Shown: positions 46,293 to 57,524 of the stretch, one piece after another
Position numbering within the stretch: position 1 is the first letter of the stretch
How the letters are laid out: each line of letters starts with the position of its first letter
Assembly: GCF_002154335.2 (NCBI RefSeq)
Contig: NZ_MTPX02000031.1
Span: 23,551-87,550, forward strand
Direction of reading: 5' to 3'
Length of the DNA stretch: 64,000 nucleotides
DNA from: Actinomyces ruminis
GTDB lineage: Bacteria; Actinomycetota; Actinomycetes; Actinomycetales; Actinomycetaceae
Notes under the pieces: generated by a model
Databases searched by the model: none
What the model was told of the DNA's origin: nothing
The model's input: only the letters and a program-made list of their open reading frames with translations
Program-made: the position numbers and the translations under genes

Positions 46293-48673
46293 ATGTCCGC
46301 CGTCGAGCCCAACGCCGTGACCGAACCCGCCCGCCCCGCCGAACACCCCGACACCGTCGCCGACGCCGCGGCCACGCCCGACCAGGCGATGCCCTACCGC
46401 GAACTCGGTCTCAAGGACGAGGAATACGACTCCATCAAGACCATCCTCGGTCGCCGTCCCACCGCCGCCGAGCTGGCCATGTACTCGGTGATGTGGTCCG
46501 AGCACTGCTCCTACAAGTCCTCCAAGCTGCACCTGCGCCAGTTCGGGGAAAAGACCACCCCCGAGATGCGCGAGCACCTGTTGGTGGGCATGGGGGAGAA
46601 CGCCGGCGTCGTCGACATCGGCGACGGCTGGGCGGTCACCTACAAGGTCGAGTCCCACAACCACCCGAGCTTCGTCGAGCCCTACCAGGGCGCCGCCACC
46701 GGCGTCGGCGGCATCGTGCGCGACATCATCTCCATGGGCGCCCGCCCCGTGGCCGTCATGGACCAGCTGCGCTTCGGCGCCGTCGACCACCCTGACACCG
46801 CCCGGGTGGTGCACGGCGTGGTAGCCGGCGTGGGCGGCTACGGCAACTGCCTGGGCCTGCCCAACATCGGCGGCGAGACCGAGTTCGACTCCTCTTACCA
46901 GGAGAACCCGCTGGTCAACGCCCTGTGCGTGGGCGTGCTGCGCCACGAGGACATCCACCTGGCCAATGCCTCCGGCGCGGGCAACCAGGTGGTCCTGTTC
47001 GGCGCCCGCACCGGCGGCGACGGCATCGGCGGCGCCTCCATCCTCGCCTCGGAGTCCTTCGAGGACGGCATGCCCGCCAAGCGGCCCAGCGTGCAGGTGG
47101 GTGACCCCTTCATGGAGAAGGTGCTGATCGAGTGCTGCCTGGACCTGTTCGCGGCGGACCTGGTGCTCGGCATTCAGGACCTCGGCGCCGCCGGGATCTC
47201 CTGCGCCACCAGCGAGCTGGCCTCCAACGGCGACGGCGGCATGCACGTGGACCTGGAGAATGTGCTGCTGCGCGATCCCACCCTCACGGCCGGCGAGATC
47301 CTCATGAGCGAGTCCCAGGAGCGCATGATGGCCGTCGTCGCCCCGGACAAGCTCGAGGAGTTCATGGCGGTCATCGACAAGTGGGACGTCGAGGCCAGCG
47401 TTATCGGCGAGGTCAATGACTCCGGGCGGCTGACCATTGATCACTTCGGGGAGCGGATCGTCGACGTCGACCCGCGTACCGTCGCTCACGAGGGCCCCAC
47501 CTATGACCGCCCCTACGCCCGCCCCGCCTGGCAGGACGCGCTGAACGCCGACACCTCCGACGCCCTGCCCCGGCCGGAGAGCGTGGAAGAGCTGACACAG
47601 CAGGTGCGCGCCGTCGTCACCAGCCCCAACCAGGCCTCTGCCGCCTGGGTCACCGACCAGTACGACCGCTTCGTGCGCGGCGCCACCGCCCTGGCCCAGC
47701 CCGACGACGCCGGCGTGATTCGCGTGGATGAGGCAACCGGCCGCGGGGTCGCCATCGCCACCGACGCCAACGGCCGCTTCACCAAGCTCGATCCGGCCAC
47801 CGGCGCCGCCCAGGCGCTGGCCGAGTCCTACCGCAACGTGTGCACCGTGGGCGCCCGGCCGCTGGCCGTCACCGACTGCCTCAACTTCGGCTCCCCGGAG
47901 GACCCCGACGCCATGTGGCAGCTGGTGGAGGCGATCACCGGCCTGGCCGACGCCTGCCGCGAGCTGGGCGTGCCCGTCACCGGCGGGAACGTCTCCCTGT
48001 ACAACTCCCACGGCAAGGTCAAGGGCATGCCCGACTCCTCCATCAACCCCACCCCGGTGGTGGGCGTGCTCGGCGTCATGGACGACGTCCGCCGCGCCAA
48101 CCCCTCGGGCTGGCAGGAGGAGGGCCTGGCCATCATCGCCCTGGGCGAGACCCGGGACGAGTTGGATGGCTCTGCCTGGACGCGCGTGGTGCACGACCAC
48201 CTGGGCGGCCTGCCCCCGCACGTGGACCTGGAGGCGGAGGCCGCCCTCGGGCGCGTGCTGGTCGCGCTGAGCGAGGTGGACCTGCCCGATGGCTCGCGGC
48301 TCGTGCGCGCGGCCCACGACCTGTCCACCGGCGGGCTCGTGCAGAGCCTGGTCGACGCCTGCCTGCGCTTCGGCGTCGGGGCGGCGATCGACCTGGCGGC
48401 CTTGCCCGGCGACGTCGACGACTTCACCGCCCTGCTGTCCGAGTCCGGCGCGCGTGCCTGGTGGCGGTGCCCGAGGGCGCCTTGCCGGCGGTGGCCGCGG
48501 CGGCCGAGGCCGAGGGGGTGGCATGGGGGCGCCTGGGCACCACCGGCGGGGACATGCTCGCCGTCACCGGCACCGACCTGCTGGCCGACGGCGGCTCCGG
48601 CCGCCCGCTGGTGCTGGACCTGGCCGAGCTGCGCGCGGGCGTGGACGCAACGCTGCCGGAGCTGTTCGACTGA
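46293..48673 (+). CDS. purL: FGAM synthase large subunit PurL, one base short
   Basis: This is the ATP-dependent catalytic subunit of PurSQL. Motifs include [38 protein letters not shown], [18 protein letters not shown] [21 protein letters not shown] and [10 protein letters not shown]. The frame breaks at about 48461; one C (cgt-gcC-ctg) restores [20 protein letters not shown] and the end [13 protein letters not shown]. The length is one base short of 794 codons, giving about 793 residues, normal for the small PurL class. It stands apart from purS-purQ by about 15 kb. Confidence 0.96.
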
Positions 48674-48785
48674 GGCCGGCCGAACTGGTCCGGAAGGCGC
48701 CTGAGCTCGTGCGGGGCAGGTGCCGCGTGCGCCGCCCGCGCGGCTGAGTGACAGGACGTGTTTCCTGGTCCGGGGCACGTTTGGA

Positions 48786-48886
48786 ACGCCACATAGCGGT
48801 TTGCTACGCCACTTAGCGGTCTGCTGTATACCTGAGAACCCTTCACCGGAACGTTAACTGGCGTTGTTAACGGCGAAGTGGCGTAG
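48786..48886. repeat. Tandem 20-bp duplication and inverted repeat after purL
   Basis: ACGCCACATAGCGGTTTGCT (48786) is followed directly by ACGCCACTTAGCGGTCTGCT (48806). CTACGCCACTT (48804-48814) is the exact inverse of AAGTGGCGTAG (48876-48886). A small hairpin, CGTTAAC/GTTAACG, lies between them. Located between convergent genes, so it may end transcription from both sides. Confidence 0.7.
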
Positions 48887-48926
48887 TAGATGCGCAGGTC
48901 AGCGGCGGGGCCGGTGTTCCCCTGGT

Positions 48927-49679
48927 TCAGGTCCACGGTCGGGTGGTCCAGGCGACCTCGTCCGGGCCGACTCCGGGCAGGGCTTGACCGCACACGACGG
49001 CGTCGGCTCGCTCCCAGGGACGGTCGGCGGCGAAGAAGGGCCGCTCGGCCGCCTGCCAGTCGTGCCAGAACCGCACCGACTCTTCGGCGTCGCCATTGGT
49101 GCCGTCGGCGATGTCCCGGCCGATGCCGCGCTCCTCGGCGACGGCGTAGTCGGTCTGCACCCACAGGTGGGCATCGATCAGGCCGGCGACTGCTCGCATC
49201 CCGGCCCCAGTGCCCTCCACCAGTACCAGTGGTGCGTCGGTGGCGATGGTGATGGCCCCTGCGCGGCCGTGCCGGAGCCAGGCGGGCGGGCTGAACTCCA
49301 GGGCGCCGTCGGCCCGCAGCCGGGTCAGTACCTCGACGAGCAGGTGGTCCCACTGGTAGAGCGGCTCGTTCCAATCCAGGTCATCGATATGCAGCATTTG
49401 TGCGCCGGGCTCGAGCGCGGCCAGTCGGCGGGTGAGGGTGGTCTTCCCGCTGCCCGAGCGCCCGTCGACGGCGACGACGGCGGGGCGTCCCGTCGGTTCA
49501 CCCGCGAGGGCGTGCACGTGTCGGAGCAGATCGGGCAGCGTGGTGACGCTCCACGAGCGGACGGCCGGCTCCTCCGGTGGTAGGCGTAGGTCGGGTGCGG
49601 GAACGGTGCGCGGAGTCACCGAAGCCGACGCGGCTGCGGCGTCGGATCGATCGGAGGAACTGGGCATGAGGGCAACCAT
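48927..49679 (-). CDS. P-loop kinase, uridine-kinase-like
   Basis: The product is 250 residues from ATG 49679 (an ATG at 49667 is an alternative; neither has a strong ribosome site). Walker A is AVDGRSGSGKTTLTRRLA at about residues 69-86, followed by HIDDLDWNEPLYQWD, the region where uridine-kinase-like enzymes hold their catalytic Asp, and a VEGTGAGM strand. The C-terminal part contains WHDWQAAERPFFAADRPW. Substrate unknown; nucleoside or sugar kinase-like. The first 50 residues are low complexity. Confidence 0.7.
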   Translation of the reverse strand: MVALMPSSSDRSDAAAASASVTPRTVPAPDLRLPPEEPAVRSWSVTTLPDLLRHVHALAGEPTGRPAVVAVDGRSGSGKTTLTRRLAALEPGAQMLHIDDLDWNEPLYQWDHLLVEVLTRLRADGALEFSPPAWLRHGRAGAITIATDAPLVLVEGTGAGMRAVAGLIDAHLWVQTDYAVAEERGIGRDIADGTNGDAEESVRFWHDWQAAERPFFAADRPWERADAVVCGQALPGVGPDEVAWTTRPWT

Positions 49680-49725
49680 AAAGGTTGACAGCTACGGTGC
49701 GGAGGGGGCAGCGACGCGGGCATGA

Positions 49726-50277
49726 TTACACCGCATAGTGGTGGCCGATGCTGTCATTGATGTTGGTGGCCAGGTCGCGGATGGTGCGGAAGAGGACGAC
49801 GCCGAGCGCGATGTTGAGAACCCATCCCCGCGTCCACCAGACGTAGTCGATCGCCCGAAGCCCGTACAGCACCGTCCAGGAGGCCAGTGAGGCGGTGAGT
49901 GTGATGGCGGCCAAGACAGCCCCCAGTATGGCGGAGTGCAGTGACTCTGTACCCAGGAGGACGAGGCAGGAGACGAGGCCGAGAACGCACAGAAGAATGG
50001 TCGAGTTCGAGTACGCCTCCGTCATTTGACTCATAACATCGGAACCGTAGGAGAAGTCCTTGTCAAAGCGTAGGAGGATCTGCAACAGCAGCGCGAGAGA
50101 CCATGCGGCGACCGTCCACCACTCGGTCCGTCGACGTCGCGGAAGCTGGGTTGGTGCTTGTAGGAGGATCGGATCAACCGGCGGCGATCCCCACCGCTTG
50201 CTGTTGGTGCGGCCTCGGCTGGGTGAGGAGAGCTTGGGGTCGGAAGGGACAGGCCCCGAAGAGTCAGTGGCGCTCAT
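49726..50277 (-). CDS. Membrane protein of unknown function
   Basis: ATG 50277 (MSATDSSGPVPSDPK) gives 183 residues; an upstream codon at 50355 is less likely because the added part is low complexity. A Pro/Arg-rich cytoplasmic N-terminus is followed by about four helices: WSLALLLQILLRF, TILLCVLGLVSCLVLLG, LGAVLAAITLTASLASW and WVLNIALGVVLF. No family is recognised. Confidence 0.55.
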   Translation of the reverse strand: MSATDSSGPVPSDPKLSSPSRGRTNSKRWGSPPVDPILLQAPTQLPRRRRTEWWTVAAWSLALLLQILLRFDKDFSYGSDVMSQMTEAYSNSTILLCVLGLVSCLVLLGTESLHSAILGAVLAAITLTASLASWTVLYGLRAIDYVWWTRGWVLNIALGVVLFRTIRDLATNINDSIGHHYAV

Positions 50278-50483
50278 GCCTGGATCATGCCATTCGGTGA
50301 TGGTGGAGGGGGCGGAACACCCGGGACCGGCTGCGGTCGGACCGCCCCTCGGCACGTGAGTTCTACCGACCCCGGCGTTCTGGCGGGTGGCGGGTGGGGA
50401 GCCCGCTCGGAGCCTGGCTGTGGCCGGACAGCGGTCCTACCTGAGGTTGCGCAACCCGCCCCGGCCGTAGGAGAGGAACCATC

Positions 50484-50921
50484 ATGACCACCACCACCGA
50501 CGAATCCGTCTTCGCTGCCGAGAACATCTTCGGCAAGGGCGAGCCGAACACCGCCTTCGCCCAGTACTTCATCGGCGACAGCTTCCTGAACAACCTCGTC
50601 GACGATCAGCAGTGCGCAGTCGGCGTCCACAACGTCACCTTCTCACCCGGCTGCCGCAACAACTGGCACATTCACCACGCCACCTCCGGCGGCGGCCAGG
50701 TGCTCATCTGCACCGCCGGCTCCGGCTGGTACCAGGAGGAGGGCCGGGAGCCCGTCTCCCTCGAACCCGGGTCGGTCGTGTTCGCCCGCGCCGGCGTCAA
50801 GCACTGGCACGGTGCCAAGGCCGACTCCTGGTTCTCCCACATCGCGCTCGCGGTTCCCGGGGAGAACACCTCCAATGAGTGGTTGGAGCCCGTCGACGAC
50901 GTCGCCTACGCCGCGCTGTAA
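50484..50921 (+). CDS. Cupin-domain protein
   Basis: The product is 145 residues, with GGAGAGGAA before ATG 50484. The two cupin motifs are clear: motif 1 NNWHIHHATSGGGQVLICTAGSG supplies His ligands and a Gln, and motif 2 SLEPGSVVFARAGVKHWHG supplies the last His. Small single-domain cupins of this type are metal-binding and include oxygenases, isomerases and sensors; the reaction cannot be told from sequence. It is monocistronic by position. Confidence 0.85.
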   Translation: MTTTTDESVFAAENIFGKGEPNTAFAQYFIGDSFLNNLVDDQQCAVGVHNVTFSPGCRNNWHIHHATSGGGQVLICTAGSGWYQEEGREPVSLEPGSVVFARAGVKHWHGAKADSWFSHIALAVPGENTSNEWLEPVDDVAYAAL

Positions 50922-52445
<1,524 letters not shown>

Positions 52446-52546
52446 TCCAGTAATCCGCTAGGCGGAGGTTGGCCAATCGGCCTAGCCATCCGGCCGATCC
52501 GCGGTTACCCCGAGGTCACGCCTCCTGTGGCCTACCGCCCTACGAC

Positions 52547-52579
52547 GGCGCCCAGTCGCTTCCCAAGCGGCTGGGCGCC
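52547..52579 (+). terminator. Terminator after gdhA
   Basis: Arms GGCGCCCAGTCGCTT and AAGCGGCTGGGCGCC pair with one G-T wobble around a CCC loop. The rest of the 52446-52774 gap holds no gene I can support. Confidence 0.75.
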
Positions 52580-52774
52580 ATCGTCACATATGCGCAGTAT
52601 GGAGCCGGAAACCAGGGGCCGCGGCGGTGATGATCGGGGTTCATAGGTGAAGGCCTGCCTAGCATCACCAAATCGTCATGATTACTAATTGGTGTGTGCT
52701 CTGGCCCATAGGTGTCCTGACACTTATGGTGATGTCAATCGTTCGACCTACTGATGATCACCACGAGGACCACC

Positions 52775-55200
52775 ATGAGATCGCGACACCTGGCCCGTCT
52801 GGTCGTCTCCCTGACGGCCCTCAGCCTTGCTGCCCTCGAGCCCGCCGCAGCGGCTGCACCGGCCGCGGGTATCACCGGCTCCGTCATCGGCGGCCCGGTG
52901 GTGGTGGCCGCCCCTATAGGTGGCATGCTGAGCGCGAGCCCCAGCGTAATTGCCGACGATGAGCGCGCAGCCGCCGTCGCTGCTCCGGCCGGTGTCGACG
53001 ACGCGACGGTCACGATCAACCTGCTGGGCATCAGCGACTTTGGCGGTCATATCGAGCGGGTGTCTACCAGCAGCGAGGGCGCGGAGCTGGTCTCCGAGCC
53101 CGGCGCCGTCGCCCTGGCCTGCGAGGTCGCCGCCGCCCGGGCTGCCACGCCGGGCACCCTGCTGGTCTCCACCGGCGACAACGTGGGCGGCTCGGCCTAC
53201 ATCTCATCGGTGCTGGACGATCAGCCACCATCGACATCCTTAACGCCATCGGTCTGGACGTCACCGCCGCCGGCAACCACGAGTTCGACCGTGGCGCCAC
53301 CGACCTCTCCGCCCGCCTGCTGGGTGCCTTCGACGCCCCCGTGCTTGCCGCCAATGTCACCGGAAATGACGCCCTGCGCGCTGAGGGCGACGGCAACGGC
53401 GTGTGGACAACGCAGATCGACGGCGTAACCGTCGGCTTCATTGGCCTGGTCACCGATTCCCTGCCCAGCCTGGTGGCCGAATCTGCGCTCCAGGGAGTCG
53501 AAGTCGATGACTTCATTCGCACCGCCAATGTCCGCGCCGCCGCCCTGAAGGACGGCGATCCGGACAACGGGGAGGCTGACATAGTCGTCGTTCTGGCTCA
53601 CGAGGACGCCGCGGTCTACGCCACTCAGTTCAACGGCTCCGTCAACGCCGTCTTCGGTGGGCACACCCACGACGCTCATGCCGCCACCGTCACCGGTAAG
53701 GACGGCAACCGCATCGCCGTGGTGCAGTCCGGCCAGTACGGGAAACTGCTGGGCAACATCACCCTGTCCTTCGACCCCGCCACCGGCGCCGTGGGCGTGG
53801 TGCAGGCCGCCAACATCGATCTGGCTGCCTCGGACTGCACCACCGATGCCTACGGCGTCCAGGCCATCGTCGACCAGGCCGCCCGTGAATCCCGTGCCGC
53901 CGGGGCCCGCGTGCTCACCAACTTGGACACCGGCTTCTACCGCGGCACCAACAACGGCTCCGATCCCGGCGCCAATCGCTCCACCGAGTCAACCGCCGCG
54001 AACCTGATCGCCGACTCCTACCGCTCCTGGTTGACCACCGACGTTCGGCCCGAAGGCGATCACTATGTGGGGCTGATGAATCCCGGCGGCGTGCGTGCCG
54101 ACTACCTGCTCGGCGACCTGACCGAGGGAGAGGCCTATACCGTCCAGCCCTTCGGCAATGAGATGGGCTACGCGACCTACAGCGGCGCCCAGCTCAAGGC
54201 CGTGCTTGCCCAGCAGTGGCAGCCCGACACCTCCCGGCCGGTGCTCATGCTGGGTGTCTCCGCCAACGTGCAGGTCTATCTCGACCAGGACGCCGCCGAT
54301 GAGTTGGAGGAGTACTGGAGCCGGATCTCCACCGGCGCGCAGACCGCCGCCGATCTCGAGAGCGCCATCGATGCCGCGCGTAACCGCATCATCCGCTCGG
54401 TCTACATCGATGGTGTCGAGCTCGACGACGACGCCGAGGTGGTGGTGGCCTCCAACTCCTTCATGCTGTCGGGTGGTGATGGCTTCACCGCTCTGCGCGA
54501 GGGTGATGTCTCCAGCACCGGTGTGCTCGACCGCACCGTCACCGCCGAGTACCTCCAGGCCGGTGGCGCTACCTCCGCAGACCTGGCCAAGCGGCAGATC
54601 GGCGTGGATATGGACGTCGATACCGCCGGTGGCAGCGCAACGGTCCGCTTTACCGGGCTGAGCTTCACCGCCGCCTCGGAGCAGGCCGCCGCGGGAGCCG
54701 TGGCGGAGGTCACGGCCACGGTGGCCCTGGCCGACGGCGGCACTCAGCACCTGACCAGCGCCGCCATCGATACCACCATCACCCCGGAGCTGCCGGAGAC
54801 GGGCGCCAGCACGCTGAAGGTTGTCCTGCCCGCCGACGTGGCGACCACCACCTGCCCGGCCGACAGCCGCGGCAGCGCCGGCGTCAGCGCCGCTGCTGCC
54901 TGCGCCGTGGTCTCCTTCACTCTGGTGGCCCACGACGGCTCCACCCGCAGCATCGACCTGCAGGCCCTGGTTCCGGTCGCCGCGGTCACCGGCCGTGCCG
55001 ACGCCGGCGTCCCGGAGGCGTCCGAGCAGGTGATCATCGCCCCCGACGACGACCCGTTGGCCGGCTTCGAGGTGCCGGACTTCCTGGGCTCCTTCAGCAT
55101 GATGTCGGTGGTCGTGGTCTCTGCCGCGGGACTGGCCTGCTACCGCGTGATCCGCCGGGGCCTGCGCGTGCGGCGCCATGCCGTACCGTCGGAGATGTGA
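52775..55200 (+). CDS. Secreted 5'-nucleotidase-family protein 1, one base short
   Basis: ATG 52775 has GAGG upstream and opens a signal peptide (LARLVVSLTALSLAALEPA); ATG 52754 is an alternative. The frame breaks at about 53229; one C (cag-ccC-acc) restores TIDILNAIGLDVTAAGNHEF. The metallophosphatase part has GNHEFD and GGHTHD, and the C-terminal 5'-nucleotidase domain MNPGGVRADY and VQPFGNEM. The first metal motif, normally DLHGH, reads SDFGGH, so the first metal-binding His is absent. The C-terminus ends in a helix (MSVVVVSAAGLACY) and basic tail without an LPxTG-type signal. The family releases nucleosides from extracellular nucleotides. Confidence 0.85.
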
Positions 55201-55568
55201 GACGACGTATCGATCCTGCCGCGGGCGCCCGCGCCGTGCGCCGCTGGGCGGCCGCCGCCGACGCCGCCGCCCGGCCACAGCGTGCCGATACGGCCACCGC
55301 CGTGCGGTACACCCTGGAGGAGCTGGCGGCCTGTGCTCCTGGTCGCGCCGTGGAGGTGCGGGTGCCGCCCTTTGGGGTCACTCAGGCGGTCTCCGGCACC
55401 GTACACCGTCGCGGTACCCCGCCCAGCGTGGTGGAGACCGACGCCGCTACCTGGCTGGCCCTGGCCACCGGTCGCCTGGGGTGGCGGGAGGCGCTGGACT
55501 CCGGGGTGCTGCACGCCTCCGGCGAGCGCTGCGACCTGTCCGCCTACTTGCCGCTGCTGCGCCCCTGA
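55197..55568 (+). CDS. Sterol-carrier-like small protein
   Basis: GTG 55197 overlaps the nucleotidase stop. The 123 residues ([43 protein letters not shown] and ETDAATWLALATGRLGW) match the sterol carrier/SCP2-like family found in many actinobacteria, often near purF. The fold binds hydrophobic ligands; the ligand is unknown. No signal peptide, so cytoplasmic. Confidence 0.75.
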   Translation: MRRRIDPAAGARAVRRWAAAADAAARPQRADTATAVRYTLEELAACAPGRAVEVRVPPFGVTQAVSGTVHRRGTPPSVVETDAATWLALATGRLGWREALDSGVLHASGERCDLSAYLPLLRP

Positions 55569-55619
55569 ATGCCCGGTCGGACAGGTAACTTCATCAATTT
55601 CGGCTGACCCCTTCACAAG

Positions 55620-55659
55620 GAAGTCCGTTCGGGCATACACTAATGCCCGAACGGACTTC
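55620..55659. promoter_or_regulatory. Large perfect palindrome, likely FruR operator
   Basis: GAAGTCCGTTCGGGCAT and its exact inverse ATGCCCGAACGGACTTC flank a 6-base centre, 16 bp before fruR. A related half-site, ATGCCCGGTCGGAC, lies at 55569. A possible -10 (TACACT, 55636) falls inside, so binding would block the promoter. Confidence 0.7.
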
Positions 55660-55675
55660 GGGGTGGAGGTAGGCA

Positions 55676-56446
55676 ATGAACGCCGAGCAGCGCCAGCAGG
55701 ACATCGTCGATGCCGTGTCCCGCGAGGGCCGCGTTGCGGTCACCGACCTGGCCGCCCGCTACGGCGTCACCGTCGAAACCATTCGCCGCGACCTGACCGC
55801 GCTGGACCGCACCGGCGCGGTGCGCAAGGTCCACGGCGGCGCCGTCCCCGCCACCGTGCTGGCCCTGCCGGAGACCGCCGTCGCCGAACGTGAGCTGCTG
55901 GGCGCCACCGCCAAGCAGGCCATCGCCGCGGCCGCCATCGGCGCCCTGGATCTGCGCCCCGGCGCCACTATCCTGCTCGACGCCGGCACCACCGTCGGCT
56001 GCCTCGCCCGGCTCCTGCCCGAGGGCCTGGGGCTGACGGTGGTCACCAACTCTGTACTCACCGCCGCCCTATTGGCCGGCCGCGGTGATCTGACCGTGCG
56101 CATCCTCGGCGGCCAGGTCCGCGGAATTACCCAGGCCGCGGTCGGCCCCGAGGCCCTGGAGGCGCTTGCCGCCCTGCGCGTGAACGTGGCCGTCATGGGC
56201 ACCAACGGCCTGACCGCAGAACACGGCCTGTCCACCCCCGACCCGGACGAGGCCGCCGTCAAGCGCGCCATGGTCCGCGCCGCCCGCCGCGTCGTCGCCC
56301 TGGCCGACGCCACCAAGATCGGCCAGGAGCACCTGGTCTCCTTCGCCGACCTCGACGACGTCGATCTGCTGGTCACCGACGCCGCCCTCCCCTCGCCACT
56401 GGCCGCCCAACTAGCCGATACCGGAACCGAGGTCCTCATCGCATGA
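55676..56446 (+). CDS. fruR: DeoR-family regulator of fructose operon
   Basis: The 256-residue, intact regulator has GGAGG before ATG 55676. The N-terminal DeoR helix-turn-helix reads EQRQQDIVDAVSREGRVAV then DLAARYGVTVETIRRDLTAL. The C-terminal DeoRC sensor domain carries ILLDAGTTVGCLARLL, VGPEALEALAALRVNVAVMG and RVVALADATKIG, a sugar-phosphate isomerase-like fold. Its stop overlaps the fruK start, so it probably senses a fructose phosphate and controls its own operon through the palindrome at 55620. Confidence 0.92.
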   Translation: MNAEQRQQDIVDAVSREGRVAVTDLAARYGVTVETIRRDLTALDRTGAVRKVHGGAVPATVLALPETAVAERELLGATAKQAIAAAAIGALDLRPGATILLDAGTTVGCLARLLPEGLGLTVVTNSVLTAALLAGRGDLTVRILGGQVRGITQAAVGPEALEALAALRVNVAVMGTNGLTAEHGLSTPDPDEAAVKRAMVRAARRVVALADATKIGQEHLVSFADLDDVDLLVTDAALPSPLAAQLADTGTEVLIA

Positions 56447-57474
56447 TCATCACACTCACTCCCAATCCCTCGCTCGACCGCACGGTCACGCTCGCCGGTC
56501 CGCTTGTGCGCGGTGGCGTCAATCGGCTGCAGTCGGTCACCACCGAGCCGGGCGGCAAGGGGCTCAATGTCGCCCGCGTGCTGGCCCGTGCCGGCCAGAC
56601 CGTCACCGCCGTCCTGCCCGCGCCCGAGCACGACCCGCTGGTGACCGCGGTCACGGCCCTGAATGTGCCCGGCCTGAGCACCATCCCCGTGGACGTGGCC
56701 GGGGCTGTGCGCATCAATACCGCCGTGACCGAGCCCGACGGCACCACCACCAAACTCAACGAGCCCGGCGCCACCCTGGCGGATGCGGAGGTCGCCGCCG
56801 TAGAGGCGGCCCTGAGTCGGGCCGTGGCGGCGGGTGCGAGTGGCGGCGCCGACGGTGCCGACCAGGACGGGGCGCCCGGCATCCACAGCTGGGCCATCCT
56901 GTCCGGTTCACTGCCGCCCGGCGCCCCCACCGACTGGTACGCGCGCCTGGTCAACCTGTTGCGCCAGGCGGCACCCGACCTGCGCATCGCGGTCGACACC
57001 TCCGATGCGCCTCTGGCCGCCCTGGCCGCCGCCCTACCGGCGGCCGCCCCCGACCTGATCAAACCCAACGGGGAGGAACTCGGCCAGCTGGCCGGGCTGC
57101 CCGCCGAACGTGCCACCGCCCTGGAGGAGGGCGCACTCGCCGGTGACTACACCCCCGTCGCCCAGGCCGCCCGTGTCCTGGTGGACCGCGGTGTGGGCGC
57201 AGTGCTGGCCACCCTCGGTGGTGCCGGCGCCGTCCTGGTCACCGCGTCCGGTGCCTGGCGGGCCACCGCCCCCGCCGTCCCCGTCATTTCCACTGTCGGT
57301 GCCGGAGACTCCTCCGTCGCCGGCTACATCCTGGCCGACGTGCGAGGCGCCGACGCCCCCGAGTGTCTGGCCACCGCCATGGCCTACGGCTCCGCCGCCG
57401 CCGGTCTGCCCGGCACCACCCTGCCCGGTCCCGCCGACCTGTCCACACAGGCCGCCGAAATCACCGAGCTCTGA
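56443..57474 (+). CDS. fruK: 1-phosphofructokinase
   Basis: The 343-residue, intact pfkB-family kinase phosphorylates fructose 1-phosphate to fructose 1,6-bisphosphate. The N-terminus IITLTPNPSLDRTVTL, the substrate motif GGKGLNVARVLA and the C-terminal anion hole VGAGDSSVAGY with catalytic Asp are diagnostic. An Ala/Gly-rich insertion lies near residue 130. ATG 56443 overlaps the fruR stop. Confidence 0.95.
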   Translation: MIITLTPNPSLDRTVTLAGPLVRGGVNRLQSVTTEPGGKGLNVARVLARAGQTVTAVLPAPEHDPLVTAVTALNVPGLSTIPVDVAGAVRINTAVTEPDGTTTKLNEPGATLADAEVAAVEAALSRAVAAGASGGADGADQDGAPGIHSWAILSGSLPPGAPTDWYARLVNLLRQAAPDLRIAVDTSDAPLAALAAALPAAAPDLIKPNGEELGQLAGLPAERATALEEGALAGDYTPVAQAARVLVDRGVGAVLATLGGAGAVLVTASGAWRATAPAVPVISTVGAGDSSVAGYILADVRGADAPECLATAMAYGSAAAGLPGTTLPGPADLSTQAAEITEL

Positions 57475-57524
57475 TCAGCCCGCAACCACACCACCACTCA
57501 CCAGGAGACAACGAGGAAGACAAC

